A stretch of 64,000 nucleotides of DNA from an uncultured Collinsella sp. (lineage in GTDB: Bacteria; Actinomycetota; Coriobacteriia; Coriobacteriales; Coriobacteriaceae), in assembly GCA_905208635.1 (NCBI GenBank), contig CAJLPX010000013.1, positions 1 through 64,000 on the forward strand. Reading direction: 5' to 3'. A program made the translations under genes and the position numbers. Positions 35,971 to 45,197 of the stretch are shown here, in pieces (the stretch's first letter is position 1; every line of letters begins with the position of its first letter). The notes beneath the pieces are model-generated. The model was not told the DNA's origin. It did no database searches and saw nothing but the letters and a program-made list of their open reading frames with translations.

Positions 35971-36090
35971 CCCGGGAGGGCCGCATATGAAGTTTATCGC
36001 GAGTTCCGCACGCAAAGGAAAGCACTTAATGTGCTTTCCGTCGTGAGCAGGACTGTAGAGCAGGAAACTTTACCCGCGGCCCCCGCCGGG
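35971..36090. repeat. Palindromic element E with nested hairpin
   Basis: Same core as D in opposite orientation, including TATCGCGAGTTCCGCACG and GTCGTGAGCAGGACTGTAG. The nested hairpin is GGAAAGCAC/GTGCTTTCC (36017-36025 and 36031-36039) with loop TTAAT. Outer arms, about 35971-35995 and 36065-36090, are imperfect and differ in sequence from those of D, yet pair over roughly 20 positions. Confidence 0.85.
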
Positions 36091-36098
36091 AACAGCAA

Positions 36099-36127
36099 AA
36101 GGGCGACCCCTGTCCGGAGTCGCCCTT
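36099..36127 (-). terminator. Intrinsic terminator after pnp
   Basis: AAGGGCGAC (36099-36107) pairs with GTCGCCCTT (36119-36127). On the minus strand the stem is followed by TTGC, a short T-tract continued from the stem. Confidence 0.75.
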
Positions 36128-36150
36128 GTTGAGCTGCTTATGTGTAGCTG

Positions 36151-38397
36151 TTACTCGGCGTCGTGGTGACGGCGGGGCTTGCGACCTCCGTTGTCGCCGG
36201 GACGGCGCGGACGGTCGCTGCGCTCGGAGCGCTCGCGACGCGGACGCTCACGGCGCTGGAAGTGCTCGCCGTCGCCCTCGGAGGAACCCTCGGCGCGAGC
36301 CGGAGCCTCAGGCTTATCCAGACGATCGAGCGAGATCTTGCCGCGATCGTCGACCTCGATGACGACGACCTTGACCTCGTCGCCCACGTTGAGGACGTCC
36401 TCGACCTTCTCCACGCGGCCCTTGGCGACGCGGGAGATGTGCAGCAGGCCGTCCTTACCGGGCAGTAGGTTGACGAAGGCGCCGAAGGGCTGGATGGAGA
36501 CCACGCGACCGGTGTACTCCTCGCCAGGCTCGGGAACCTTGATGATGAGCTTGATACGCTCGACAGCCTGATCGACGGACTCGCCGGTGCCGCCGACAAA
36601 GACGGTGCCGTCCTCCTGGATGTCGACCGAGGCACCGGTCTCGTCCTGGATGCCGCGGATGACCTTACCACCAGAACCGATAACGTCGCGGATCTTGTCG
36701 GTCGGAACCTGGATGGAGACGATGCGCGGAGCGGTGCTGCGCGTGGTGTGGCGCGGCTCGGGGATCACATCGAGCATCTTCTGCAGGATGAAGGCGCGAC
36801 CCTCCTTGGCCTGCTGCAGGGCGCGGGCCAAGATGTCGAAGGTAAGACCGGTGGCCTTGTTGTCCATCTGCAGGGCGGTGATGCCCTCGGTGGTGCCGGT
36901 GACCTTAAAGTCCATGTCGCCCAGGAAGTCCTCGAGACCCTGGATATCGGACAGGACCACGGTCTTGCCCTCCTCCTGGATCAGGCCCATGGCGATACCG
37001 GAGACCGGGCGCTTAATAGGCACGCCGCCGTCCATAAGGGCGAGCGTGGAGCCGCAGGTCGAAGCCATCGAAGAGGAGCCGTTGGACTCCATGACCTCGG
37101 AGACCACGCGAATAGCGTAGGGGAACTCGTTCTCGTCGGGGAGCACCGGGAGCAGGGCGCGCTCGGCCAGGTTGCCGTGGCCGATCTCGCGGCGCTTGGG
37201 GCTGCCCATGCGGCCAGTCTCGCCGGTGCAGAACGGCGGGAAGTTGTAGTGGTGCATATAGCGCTTGCCCTCGGTGGGCTCGATGGTATCCAGACGCTGA
37301 CCCTCGTTGAGCATACCGAGCGACAGGACGGAAAGCACCTGGGTCTGGCCACGCTGGAACAGACCGGAGCCGTGAACGAGCGGCAGGTAGTTATCCTTCA
37401 CCATGATGGGGCGAATCTCATCGGCGGCACGGCCGTCGACGCGCTCGCCGGTCTCGACGACCATGGTGCGCATGGCCTTCTTCTCGAGCTTCTTGAGCGC
37501 CACGGGGATCTCGCGCTCCCAAGCGGCCTGCTCCTCCTCGGTGAACTCGGCACGGATGGACTCCTTCAGAGCCTCGACCTTACCGATACGGGAGAGCTTG
37601 TCGGCATCGCGAAGGGCGGCGGCCATCTCGTCGTAGTGGGCGAAGATGCGCTCCTGGACCTCCTCGACGGGCTGGTCGAGCGGGTACTCCTTCTTGACGA
37701 TGGCGCCATTGACCTGCTCCCACTCGGCAACGAACTCGTCCTGGGCCTGGCAGAAGGCGGCAAGGGCCTCCTGGCCAAACTTCATGGCGGCGAGCATGTC
37801 GTCCTCGGAGATCTCCTCGGCGCCGGCCTCGACCATCGAGATGAAGTCGGCAGAGCCGCCCAGCTCCAGGTCCAGGTCGGAGTTCTCGCGCTCCTCGTAG
37901 GTGGGGTTGACGATAAACTCGCCGGTCTCCACGTTACGGCCGATGCGCACGCAGGCAAGCGGGCCCTCGAAGGGCACGCCGCCGAGCGTCATGGCCAGGG
38001 AGGCACCCATGACGTTGATGACGTCAAAGGGGTTGACCTGGTCGGCGACGAGCGAGGTAGCGACGATGTGTACCTCGTTGCGGAAGCCGTCCGGGAAGCT
38101 CGGGCGAATCGGACGGTCGATCATGCGCGCGGTGAGCGTGGCCTTCTCACTGGGACGGCCCTCACGCTTGAGGTAGCCACCCGGGATGCGGCCGGCGGCG
38201 TACATCTTCTCGTTGAAGTCGACGGTCAGCGGGAAGAAGTCGTAGTTCTTGCGCTCCTTGGAGACGACCACGGTGTCGAGCATCGTGGTGTCGCCCTGCT
38301 TGACCAGGCAGGCGCCGGTGGCCTGCTTGGCAAGCTCGCCCGACTCAAAGGTGTAGGTCTTGCCGTACAGCTCAAAGGTCTTGGATACGAGTGTCAT
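36151..38397 (-). CDS. pnp: Polyribonucleotide nucleotidyltransferase (PNPase)
   Basis: 748 residues. Two RNase PH domains (about 5-230 and 330-550), a KH domain with IGSGGKVIRGIQDETGA near 575-590 and an S1 domain (about 640-710), then an Arg/Glu-rich tail (RRERPRRERSERSDRPRR) that is probably disordered and RNA-binding. PNPase degrades RNA 3'-5' with phosphate. It lies downstream of rpsO, the standard bacterial order, separated from it by a terminator that may leave read-through. Confidence 0.96.
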   Translation of the reverse strand: MTLVSKTFELYGKTYTFESGELAKQATGACLVKQGDTTMLDTVVVSKERKNYDFFPLTVDFNEKMYAAGRIPGGYLKREGRPSEKATLTARMIDRPIRPSFPDGFRNEVHIVATSLVADQVNPFDVINVMGASLAMTLGGVPFEGPLACVRIGRNVETGEFIVNPTYEERENSDLDLELGGSADFISMVEAGAEEISEDDMLAAMKFGQEALAAFCQAQDEFVAEWEQVNGAIVKKEYPLDQPVEEVQERIFAHYDEMAAALRDADKLSRIGKVEALKESIRAEFTEEEQAAWEREIPVALKKLEKKAMRTMVVETGERVDGRAADEIRPIMVKDNYLPLVHGSGLFQRGQTQVLSVLSLGMLNEGQRLDTIEPTEGKRYMHHYNFPPFCTGETGRMGSPKRREIGHGNLAERALLPVLPDENEFPYAIRVVSEVMESNGSSSMASTCGSTLALMDGGVPIKRPVSGIAMGLIQEEGKTVVLSDIQGLEDFLGDMDFKVTGTTEGITALQMDNKATGLTFDILARALQQAKEGRAFILQKMLDVIPEPRHTTRSTAPRIVSIQVPTDKIRDVIGSGGKVIRGIQDETGASVDIQEDGTVFVGGTGESVDQAVERIKLIIKVPEPGEEYTGRVVSIQPFGAFVNLLPGKDGLLHISRVAKGRVEKVEDVLNVGDEVKVVVIEVDDRGKISLDRLDKPEAPARAEGSSEGDGEHFQRRERPRRERSERSDRPRRPGDNGGRKPRRHHDAE

Positions 38398-38503
38398 TGT
38401 TCTCCTTTACCCCGCAGGCCCCTTGCCTGCAGGCTCCTCATGTGACGCGGGCCCCCTGCCCCCGCCACGCTTCAGAGCGTGATTGTTCACGCCCTTACAC
38501 AAA

Positions 38504-38532
38504 AAGAGCGCCCCGCTGCGCAGGACGCTCTT
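38504..38532 (-). terminator. Terminator between rpsO and pnp
   Basis: AAGAGCG (38504-38510) pairs with CGCTCTT (38526-38532), with extra CC/GG pairs inside. On the minus strand a TTTTTG tract follows the stem. Confidence 0.85.
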
Positions 38533-38546
38533 AGCATGTACAAATC

Positions 38547-38825
38547 CTACTGGATGTTGTCGCGGATGCCCAGAGCCTTGATGAGCTCACGGTACTCGAC
38601 GATGTCGTTCTTCTTGATGTAGGAGAGAAGACGACGACGACGGCCGACGAGCATGAGCAGGCCACGACGGGTGTGGAAGTCCTTCTGGTGGGACTTCATG
38701 TGCTCGGTCAGCTCCTTGATGCGCTCGGACAGGATGGCGACCTGAACCTTGGGGTTGCCGGTGTCGACCGGGGTGTTACCGAACTGGGCAGTCAGCTCCG
38801 CCTTGCGCTCTTTGGAAACAGTCAT
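38547..38825 (-). CDS. rpsO: 30S ribosomal protein S15
   Basis: 92 residues from the ATG at 38825, with GAAAGGTGAAAC upstream. FGNTPVDTGNPKVQVAILSERI and the conserved HMKSHQKDFHTRRGLLMLVGRRRRLLSYI are diagnostic. S15 binds the central domain of 16S rRNA early in assembly. In many bacteria it represses its own mRNA; no such structure was identified here. Confidence 0.97.
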   Translation of the reverse strand: MTVSKERKAELTAQFGNTPVDTGNPKVQVAILSERIKELTEHMKSHQKDFHTRRGLLMLVGRRRRLLSYIKKNDIVEYRELIKALGIRDNIQ

Positions 38826-38963
38826 TGTTTCACCTTTCGTTTTGCGTCGCCATCGGGCGACTCGATTCGCCTCGGACTGGGAAGCCGCCGGTGGAGCGAG
38901 CAACCAAGGTCGAGGTACCAACAGGTCGGTATGTTACCACAAGCAGCCCGCGCCTGCGCATCA

Positions 38964-39713
38964 TCACCGACCCAACATGAATTCCATCGCACGGAGGCGC
39001 TGATCGGTGTGCGTGGCGGCCCAAACATGCGAAAGCCCGAGCAAGAACGCCGCCGTATGCGGGTCGATTTTCTCGGCCATAAGCGCATCGAAGGTCATCG
39101 ACATGAGGGCGCGCAGCCACGCGACCTCACCGGTCGACACCAGCTCGGCACCCGGAACGCTCGATGCGCACGACCCGCACATGAGACCGCCCGCCTGGGG
39201 CGAAAAATACGACAGCATGGGGTCTCCGCACAGCACGCAGGCCGAAAAATCGGGTCGATAGCCAACGTGCGACAGCAGCTTAAAGACATATGCCGCCACA
39301 AGTAGGTCCATATGTGCCGTGTCAAGCCCGCTGCCCACCAGGGCAAGCGCTCGCTGCGTTATGGCAAAGGTAAACGGGTCCTCGGCGTCCTCGAACGAGC
39401 ACACGCGCGCAACCTCGGCGATCGCGCTTGCGGCGCAGGTCGTCTCGTAATCGGGCGCAGCGCCAAGCGGCGCCTCCATAAGCTCCGCCTGAGAAACCAC
39501 GTCAAGCGAGCGACCACGCGCGAGCAGCATATCGACGGTACAGAAAAGCTCGCAGCGGGCCGCAAGGCGACCGCCGGGCTTACGCGCACCCTTAGCCACG
39601 GCACGCACCTGCCGTCCCCGTTCGTCGAGCATGGTCAAGATCAGGTCGGTTTCCTTGAGCTTCGTCTTGTCGAGGACGAGCACCTTTGTGCGATATGTGC
39701 GAGAGCCTGCCAT
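38964..39713 (-). CDS. recO: DNA repair protein RecO
   Basis: 249 residues. The N-terminal OB fold (TYRTKVLVLDKTKLKETDLILTMLDERGRQVRAVAKGARKP) and a zinc site CVLCGD ... CGSC in the C-terminal half are visible. RecO loads RecA onto SSB-coated gaps in the RecFOR pathway. It follows era by 12 nt at the end of the dnaJ-to-recO cluster, as in Bacillus era-recO. Confidence 0.93.
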   Translation of the reverse strand: MAGSRTYRTKVLVLDKTKLKETDLILTMLDERGRQVRAVAKGARKPGGRLAARCELFCTVDMLLARGRSLDVVSQAELMEAPLGAAPDYETTCAASAIAEVARVCSFEDAEDPFTFAITQRALALVGSGLDTAHMDLLVAAYVFKLLSHVGYRPDFSACVLCGDPMLSYFSPQAGGLMCGSCASSVPGAELVSTGEVAWLRALMSMTFDALMAEKIDPHTAAFLLGLSHVWAATHTDQRLRAMEFMLGR

Positions 39714-39725
39714 GAACGCCGAGGC

Positions 39726-40793
39726 TTAATCTTCGGCATTGTAGCCAAAGCGGCGGATCTGTGCCTCGTCATCGCGCCAGCCGGCCTTGACCTTCACGTC
39801 GAGCTCCAAAAAGACCTGCGTGCCAAAGATGCGCTCAAGGTCACGACGGGCATCGATGCCGATATGCTTAATCATCTCGCCGCCCTTGCCGATGATGATG
39901 CCCTTCTGCCCCTCGCGCTCGACGTAAATAGTAGCGTGCACGCGCAGAACCTTCTTAGTCTGCTCGAGCGCGTCACAGATGACGCCCACGGAGTGAGGGA
40001 TCTCGTCGCGGGTGCGACGCAGAACCTTCTCGCGTACAAACTCGGCCACGAGGGTCTCGTCGGACGCGTCGGTGCCCATGTCCTCGGGGAACCAGCGCGG
40101 GCCCTCGGGCAAAAAGTGAGCGACGGTCTCGATAAACGCATCGACGTTGAAGTTCTTAACCGACGACGTCACGATCTCGTCGTCATATTCCATGAGCTCG
40201 TGAGCGGCCTTGAGCTGTTCCATAACCTGGGCGGGATCGGCCTCATCGGCCTTGGTAAGCACCAGGACCTTCTTGGAACGGGCGTTCTTAACGCGCTCGG
40301 CAACCCAGGCGTCTCCCCTGCCGATCGGCTTGGTGGCATCAATCAAAAACGCGACGACATCGACATCGTTCAGCTCGAACAGCGCGCTCTTGTTGAGCTC
40401 AGACCCTAGACCGTCCTTGGGCTTGTGGATACCCGGAGTATCGACAAAGACCAGCTGGTAGCCGGAGCGGTTGACGACGGCGCGCATGCGGCGGCGGGTC
40501 GTCTGGGCCACCGGCGAGGTGATGGCGACCTTTTTGCCATAGCAGGCGTTGAGCAGCGTTGATTTACCGGCGTTGGGGCGGCCGACCAAGGCCACGAAGC
40601 CACTGTGGAAACCGGGCTCAACGTCGCCAAAGCCCGCGAGGCTGTCGTCCTCGTCGCACAGGGCGTCGAGTTCCTCGTCGCTCATGCCCTCAAACGGGTC
40701 GAACTCCTCGACTTCCTCATAGGCCTCGGTCGCCTTAGCATCCGGGGACTCGTCGTCCAGAACCTCATCGGTTGGCTGCATATTGTCGGACAT
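39726..40793 (-). CDS. era: GTPase Era
   Basis: 355 residues. The GTPase domain starts near 65 with GRPNAGKST (71-79), DTPGIHKP (G3) and TKAD (G4), and the KH domain has GIIIGKGGEMIKHIG. Era assists 16S rRNA maturation. An acidic N-terminal extension of about 60 residues (EEVEEFDPFEGMSDEELDAL) is absent from most Era proteins; no better internal start with a Shine-Dalgarno was seen, so it appears real and may be a clade feature. Confidence 0.95.
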   Translation of the reverse strand: MSDNMQPTDEVLDDESPDAKATEAYEEVEEFDPFEGMSDEELDALCDEDDSLAGFGDVEPGFHSGFVALVGRPNAGKSTLLNACYGKKVAITSPVAQTTRRRMRAVVNRSGYQLVFVDTPGIHKPKDGLGSELNKSALFELNDVDVVAFLIDATKPIGRGDAWVAERVKNARSKKVLVLTKADEADPAQVMEQLKAAHELMEYDDEIVTSSVKNFNVDAFIETVAHFLPEGPRWFPEDMGTDASDETLVAEFVREKVLRRTRDEIPHSVGVICDALEQTKKVLRVHATIYVEREGQKGIIIGKGGEMIKHIGIDARRDLERIFGTQVFLELDVKVKAGWRDDEAQIRRFGYNAED

Positions 40794-40805
40794 GGGAATC
40801 CCTTT

Positions 40806-41183
40806 CTAAATAAAGCCGAGCGCGTGGGCAAATACCAGCAAGCCCACAATCGCGGCGGTGATGGAAAGAACGTACACTGAGGCGGCGGCGATATCCTTCG
40901 CACGCTTTGCCAGCGGATGGAGCTCCTGGGTCGCCAGATCGACAATCGCCTCCATGGCGGTGTTGCACAGCTCGCCGTGAATCACCAGGCCGCAGCAGAT
41001 GATAATCGTAGCCCACCCGGCAATGTCGAGCCCCACAATGCAGCCGGCAATGACAGTGCACACGCCCGCCACGAGCATGACCTTAATGTTGCGCTCGGTC
41101 TTGACGGCGGTGACGAAGCCCTCCATGGCGTAGGAGAACGACTTTAAAAAGGACGGATGGTCCTTGTTCGATCCGGGAATCAT
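40806..41183 (-). CDS. dgkA: Diacylglycerol/undecaprenol kinase (DgkA family)
   Basis: 125-residue trimeric membrane kinase. It has three hydrophobic helices, the catalytic region with NTAMEAIVDL and the preceding FVTAVKTERNIKVML stretch. Gram-positive members phosphorylate undecaprenol and recycle the cell-wall lipid carrier. The position between ybeY and era matches Bacillus dgkA. Confidence 0.93.
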   Translation of the reverse strand: MIPGSNKDHPSFLKSFSYAMEGFVTAVKTERNIKVMLVAGVCTVIAGCIVGLDIAGWATIIICCGLVIHGELCNTAMEAIVDLATQELHPLAKRAKDIAAASVYVLSITAAIVGLLVFAHALGFI

Positions 41184-41192
41184 AAGCGGCTC

Positions 41193-41702
41193 CTAGTCGT
41201 GGGCATGATTGGTGATGGGGCCGACGTGAACGAGTTTGGGGTCCTCGCCGCGCTCGAGCGCCAGATCGCGCAGGATAGCGTCCTCGCGGGCCTCCATGAC
41301 CTCGGCCTCGTCGTCCTCGATATGGTCATACCCCAGCAGGTGTAGCATGCCGTGTACGAGCATCAGGCGGCACTCGTCGGCAGGGCTATTGCCAAAGCCG
41401 GGGGCCTGACGGGCAATGACCTGCGGGGCCAAGATGATATCGCCGAGCTCGAGCGTCTCGTCGGCGGGAATATCCTCGTCAAAGGCCGAGTCGCATTCAA
41501 ACGAGAGCACATCGGTGGTGCGGTCGATGCCACGCCACTCGTGGTTGAGCTCGTGCATCTCGTCCTCGTCGACATACGAAAGGGAAATCTCGACTTCACG
41601 TTCAACGCCCTCGGCGGCAAGCACAACCTCGCAGATGTGCTCCACCTCCTGCGCGTCGAGCAGCGTATCGAGCTCGGCATCGTTGCTGATCAATACACTC
41701 AA
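41193..41702 (-). CDS. ybeY: Endoribonuclease YbeY
   Basis: 169 residues. The zinc site HGMLHLLGYDH is intact. YbeY works in 16S rRNA 3' end maturation and ribosome quality control. The start is TTG, overlapping the phoH stop (TTGA), with AAAGGAG 5 nt upstream. Length is normal. Confidence 0.93.
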   Translation of the reverse strand: MSVLISNDAELDTLLDAQEVEHICEVVLAAEGVEREVEISLSYVDEDEMHELNHEWRGIDRTTDVLSFECDSAFDEDIPADETLELGDIILAPQVIARQAPGFGNSPADECRLMLVHGMLHLLGYDHIEDDEAEVMEAREDAILRDLALERGEDPKLVHVGPITNHAHD

Positions 41703-42685
41703 CGGGACTCCTTTCGGTCGCGCGAGCGCTGCTCGCGCACGTCATCATAAGCATCATATGCCTCAACGATACGACCCACTAGGGCATGGCGCACCACGTC
41801 GGCGCGCTCCAGGTGTGCAAACGCCACATCGTCGACACGGCCCAAAATCTTCTCAACATCCGCCAAGCCACCACGACGACCCACCAGGTCGCGCTGGCTG
41901 AGGTCGCCGGTAATCACGAACTTGGAGTTGAATCCAAGGCGTGTCAGGAACATCTTCATCTGCTCGGGCGTAGTATTTTGCGCCTCGTCGAGCACCACGA
42001 AAGCATCGCTCAGCGTACGACCGCGCATATAGGCAAGCGGGGCGATCTCGATCACGCCGCGCTCCATAAGCTCATCGGTGCGCTCGCGATCCATCATGTC
42101 AAAAAGGGCGTCGTAGAGCGGACGCATGTACGGATCGATCTTTTCCTCGAGGGTGCCAGGCAAAAAGCCCAGGTTCTCCCCCGCCTCGACAACAGGACGC
42201 GTCAAGATCAAACGGCCCACCTCATGGCGCTTGAGCGCGGCAACGGCGAGCGCCATGGCCAGATAGGTCTTACCGGTACCGGCAGGACCCAAGCCAAAGG
42301 TGATGGTATGCGAGCGAATGGCATCCACATAGCGCTTTTGCCCGAGCGTCTTGGGGCGAATGACGCGACCGCGATACGAAAGCAGCACGTCATCGCGAAG
42401 CGACGTAGCCTCGTGCTCACCATCGCGCAAGACGGCCAGGCAGCGAGAGACATCGTCGGCAGGCAGGGTACGACCGGCCGCCGCCTCGCGAAAAGCATGT
42501 TCGAAAAAGCGAGCCACGAGTTCGACCTCGTCCGGGTCACCGCTCACGGCGATGCAATCGCCACGGGCGACCACATGGGCGCGAACCAAGCTCTCGAGTG
42601 CACGAAGGACGCCGTCGCCGGCGCCCAAAACGCACGAGGGATCAATTCCCTCGGGAACGGTAAGTCTAATCTTCGAGGCTTCCAT
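41699..42685 (-). CDS. phoH: PhoH family ATPase
   Basis: 328 residues from the ATG at 42685 (GGGAGG upstream); it overlaps the mtaB end by 20 nt. Walker A GPAGTGKTYLA, then FVVLDEAQNTTPEQMKMFL (Walker B) and GDLSQRDL. PhoH (YqfL/PhoL class) is an ATPase often fused or adjacent to YbeY and linked to RNA metabolism. An N-terminal segment (about 20-90) resembles a KH-like fold seen in PhoL. Function unknown in detail. Confidence 0.9.
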   Translation of the reverse strand: MEASKIRLTVPEGIDPSCVLGAGDGVLRALESLVRAHVVARGDCIAVSGDPDEVELVARFFEHAFREAAAGRTLPADDVSRCLAVLRDGEHEATSLRDDVLLSYRGRVIRPKTLGQKRYVDAIRSHTITFGLGPAGTGKTYLAMALAVAALKRHEVGRLILTRPVVEAGENLGFLPGTLEEKIDPYMRPLYDALFDMMDRERTDELMERGVIEIAPLAYMRGRTLSDAFVVLDEAQNTTPEQMKMFLTRLGFNSKFVITGDLSQRDLVGRRGGLADVEKILGRVDDVAFAHLERADVVRHALVGRIVEAYDAYDDVREQRSRDRKESR

Positions 42686-43958
42686 GGACCTCCCTGCGCG
42701 CATGGACCAAGCCGGAATCATCGACTCCGATGATAGCAACATCGAGCAGGCACGGGGCTGTAAGTCCACAGGTATCGTCAAGACGGGCATGATGGAACGA
42801 ACCGAGCGTCAGGCTGTCACCATACTCGAGCACGGCACGCTCGACAGTGCCCACGCGACGACGAGCATCGGCAATAGCGAGCTCCTGCGCCGTGTCTCGC
42901 ATACGACGGCTGCGCTCGGCCATAACCTCGGGCGGCACCTGGTCGGGCATGTCGGCAGCAAGGGTACCGGGACGCTTGCTATAGCGGAACACGTGCATAC
43001 GCGAGAAACCCACACGGCGGCACAGCGCCAGCGACTCCTCGAACTCCTCGTCCGTCTCACCAGGAAAACCGACGATGACGTCGCACGAAAGAGACGCCTG
43101 CGGCAGGATGGCGCGAATCATGCGCACCGTGTCCTCAAAGGCCTCGGCACTATAGGGACGACCCATGCGATGCAGCGTCGCCGTACAGCCGGACTGCACG
43201 GGCAGGTGCAAAAACGGGGCAATACGCTGCGGATAGCGCGCCATAACCTTAAGCAGGCGCTCAGAGATATCCATGGGTTCGACCGAGGAAATGCGCACAT
43301 GCGCAATAGTCGTGCGCTCCATGATGGCCTCGAGCAGCTCATCGATTTCGACATGCTCGTCGGTCGCGCTCTTGCCATCGTAGGCACCCAGGTTCACACC
43401 GGTCAGCACCACCTCGGGCACGCCGGCCTCCTGGGCCTCGCGAACTTGCTCAAGCACGGACTCGACAGGCACGGAGCGCTCGGGGCCGCGCGCCTTCCAC
43501 ACAATGCAATAGGTGCAGCGATGGTTGCAGCCGTCCTGGATCTTCACGCCCAGGCGAGAGCGACCGAGCGCATCGACCACCTCGCCATCGCTGCAGGCGG
43601 GAACGCTATCGGACTCAACGCCCAGCACCTCGCAGACACGTTCGGCGACATCGATCTTGGACGGCTCGGCGATCACGCGATCCGAAAGCTCCAACAGCTC
43701 CTCGGGATGCAAATTGACCACGCAACCGGTCACGAGCACATAGGGCTCATTTGGATGGGCCAGCGCATGACGGACGGCCTTACGGGTCTTGGCCTCGGCC
43801 TCGCCCGTAACGGCACAGGTGTTAATGACGATCAAATCGGCATCCTGGGGCTCCACAATAGCAAAGCCCAGGCGCATAAGATCGGCAGTGATACGGTCAG
43901 ACTCAACCCGGTTGACACGGCAGCCGAGGTTGACGACGGAAATATGGGGTGCGAGCAC
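42666..43958 (-). CDS. mtaB: tRNA t6A37 methylthiotransferase MtaB
   Basis: 430-residue radical-SAM methylthiotransferase. UPF0004 domain with VVNLGCRVNRVESDR, radical-SAM CNHRCTYC and TRAM ending. The NLGCxVN start marks the MtaB (YqeV) group, which makes ms2t6A37 in tRNAs reading A-starting codons. GTG start with AAGGAG. It follows dnaJ by 9 nt, as yqeV follows dnaJ-yqeT-yqeU in Bacillus. Confidence 0.92.
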   Translation of the reverse strand: MLAPHISVVNLGCRVNRVESDRITADLMRLGFAIVEPQDADLIVINTCAVTGEAEAKTRKAVRHALAHPNEPYVLVTGCVVNLHPEELLELSDRVIAEPSKIDVAERVCEVLGVESDSVPACSDGEVVDALGRSRLGVKIQDGCNHRCTYCIVWKARGPERSVPVESVLEQVREAQEAGVPEVVLTGVNLGAYDGKSATDEHVEIDELLEAIMERTTIAHVRISSVEPMDISERLLKVMARYPQRIAPFLHLPVQSGCTATLHRMGRPYSAEAFEDTVRMIRAILPQASLSCDVIVGFPGETDEEFEESLALCRRVGFSRMHVFRYSKRPGTLAADMPDQVPPEVMAERSRRMRDTAQELAIADARRRVGTVERAVLEYGDSLTLGSFHHARLDDTCGLTAPCLLDVAIIGVDDSGLVHARREVHGSLED

Positions 43959-43967
43959 GCGGGCTCC

Positions 43968-45116
43968 TTAATCGAGGATATCGTCGAGGGCACTCTTAAT
44001 ACGGTCGGTCACCGACTTCTTACCGGAAGCGACGTCATCGCCCATCTCGTCGGCAAAAGCACGGAGCAGCTCGCGTTGCTTATTGGAAAGATTGGTGGGA
44101 ACGACCACGCGCAGTTGCACGATCAGGCGGCCACGCGAACCGCCACCGCCAATGCGCGGCATGCCGTAATTATTGACGCTCACGGTGTCGCCGTACTGGG
44201 CGCCGGCGGGAACCGTCACCTTAACGACCTCGTCGGGCACAATGCCCTCGACCTCGATCTCGCAGCCGAGCGCAGCCTGCGCAATCGAGATATCGCTCAC
44301 CAGGTACAGGTCGTCACTGTTGCGCTTAAAGCGCTCATGGTCGGCAACGCGCACGTTGACAATCAGGTCACCCGAGGGCTCGCCGCGAAGGCCGGCCTCG
44401 CCAAAGCCGCTCACGCGCAGCTGGCGACCGGTCGAAACGCCGGCGGGGATATCGATGTCGATCTTTTCGTGCGAAGGCGTGCGACCCTGACCGTCGCAGG
44501 TCTCGCAGGGATGATCGATAACCGTGCCCTCGCCATGGCAGTCGGGGCAAGGCGAAGAGGACTGGACCTGGCCTAGGAACGAACGCTGGACCGTCGTGAC
44601 ATAGCCCGTGCCGTGGCAACGGCTGCACTGCTTTTCCTGTGCACCCTCGGCCCTACCGGTGCCGTTGCAATCCTCGCAGGGAGCAAGGCGGTCATAGCTG
44701 ATCGTCTTTTTGCAGCCGAGTGCCGCCTCCTCGAGCGTCACCGAAAGGGAGATGGCCATATCGCGACCGCGGCGGCGCTCGCGACGGCTACGAGCGCCAC
44801 CGCCGGCACCGCCGCCAAAGAACGACGAGAACAAGTCGTCCATGCCCATGCCACCAAAGATATCGTTGATATCGACGTAGCCCGAACCACCAGGGCCGTC
44901 GGCAGTGCCGTAACGGTCATAGTTAGCACGCTTCTGTTCATCGGAAAGAACGGAATAGGCCTCGTTGAGCTCCTTGAACTTGGCCTCGGCCTCGGGGTCG
45001 TCCGAAACGTCCGGGTGTACGGTACGGGCCTTCTTTAGAAACGCACGCTTAATCGTCCGCGCGTCGGCATCCTTGTCGACGCCAAGCACCTCGTAGTAAT
45101 CCCTATTTTCCGACAC
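43968..45116 (-). CDS. dnaJ: Chaperone DnaJ
   Basis: 382 residues from the GTG at 45116 (GGAAGG upstream). J domain with HPD in RTVHPDVSDD, a short Gly-rich segment, four zinc motifs (CEDCNGTG, CSRCHGTG, CPDCHGEG, CETCDGQG) and the complete C-terminal substrate-binding domain. It recruits DnaK. Neither hrcA, grpE nor dnaK is next to it; instead a divergent DnaJ gene precedes it by 81 nt. Confidence 0.95.
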   Translation of the reverse strand: MSENRDYYEVLGVDKDADARTIKRAFLKKARTVHPDVSDDPEAEAKFKELNEAYSVLSDEQKRANYDRYGTADGPGGSGYVDINDIFGGMGMDDLFSSFFGGGAGGGARSRRERRRGRDMAISLSVTLEEAALGCKKTISYDRLAPCEDCNGTGRAEGAQEKQCSRCHGTGYVTTVQRSFLGQVQSSSPCPDCHGEGTVIDHPCETCDGQGRTPSHEKIDIDIPAGVSTGRQLRVSGFGEAGLRGEPSGDLIVNVRVADHERFKRNSDDLYLVSDISIAQAALGCEIEVEGIVPDEVVKVTVPAGAQYGDTVSVNNYGMPRIGGGGSRGRLIVQLRVVVPTNLSNKQRELLRAFADEMGDDVASGKKSVTDRIKSALDDILD

Positions 45117-45197
45117 GACCGAATCCTTCCGACTTTCATTATTGTCACAGTGCGTCCTATACCCAAGCTGGGCCGACCGCAAACAGAGGGTTTAATG

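Noticed and set aside
35699..36090. Insertion sequence or group II intron
   Set aside because: There is no open frame for a transposase or reverse transcriptase between or within the elements.
42351..44576. Open reading frame of 741 codons on the plus strand
   Set aside because: Antisense to phoH, mtaB and dnaJ; low-information composition and no Shine-Dalgarno.
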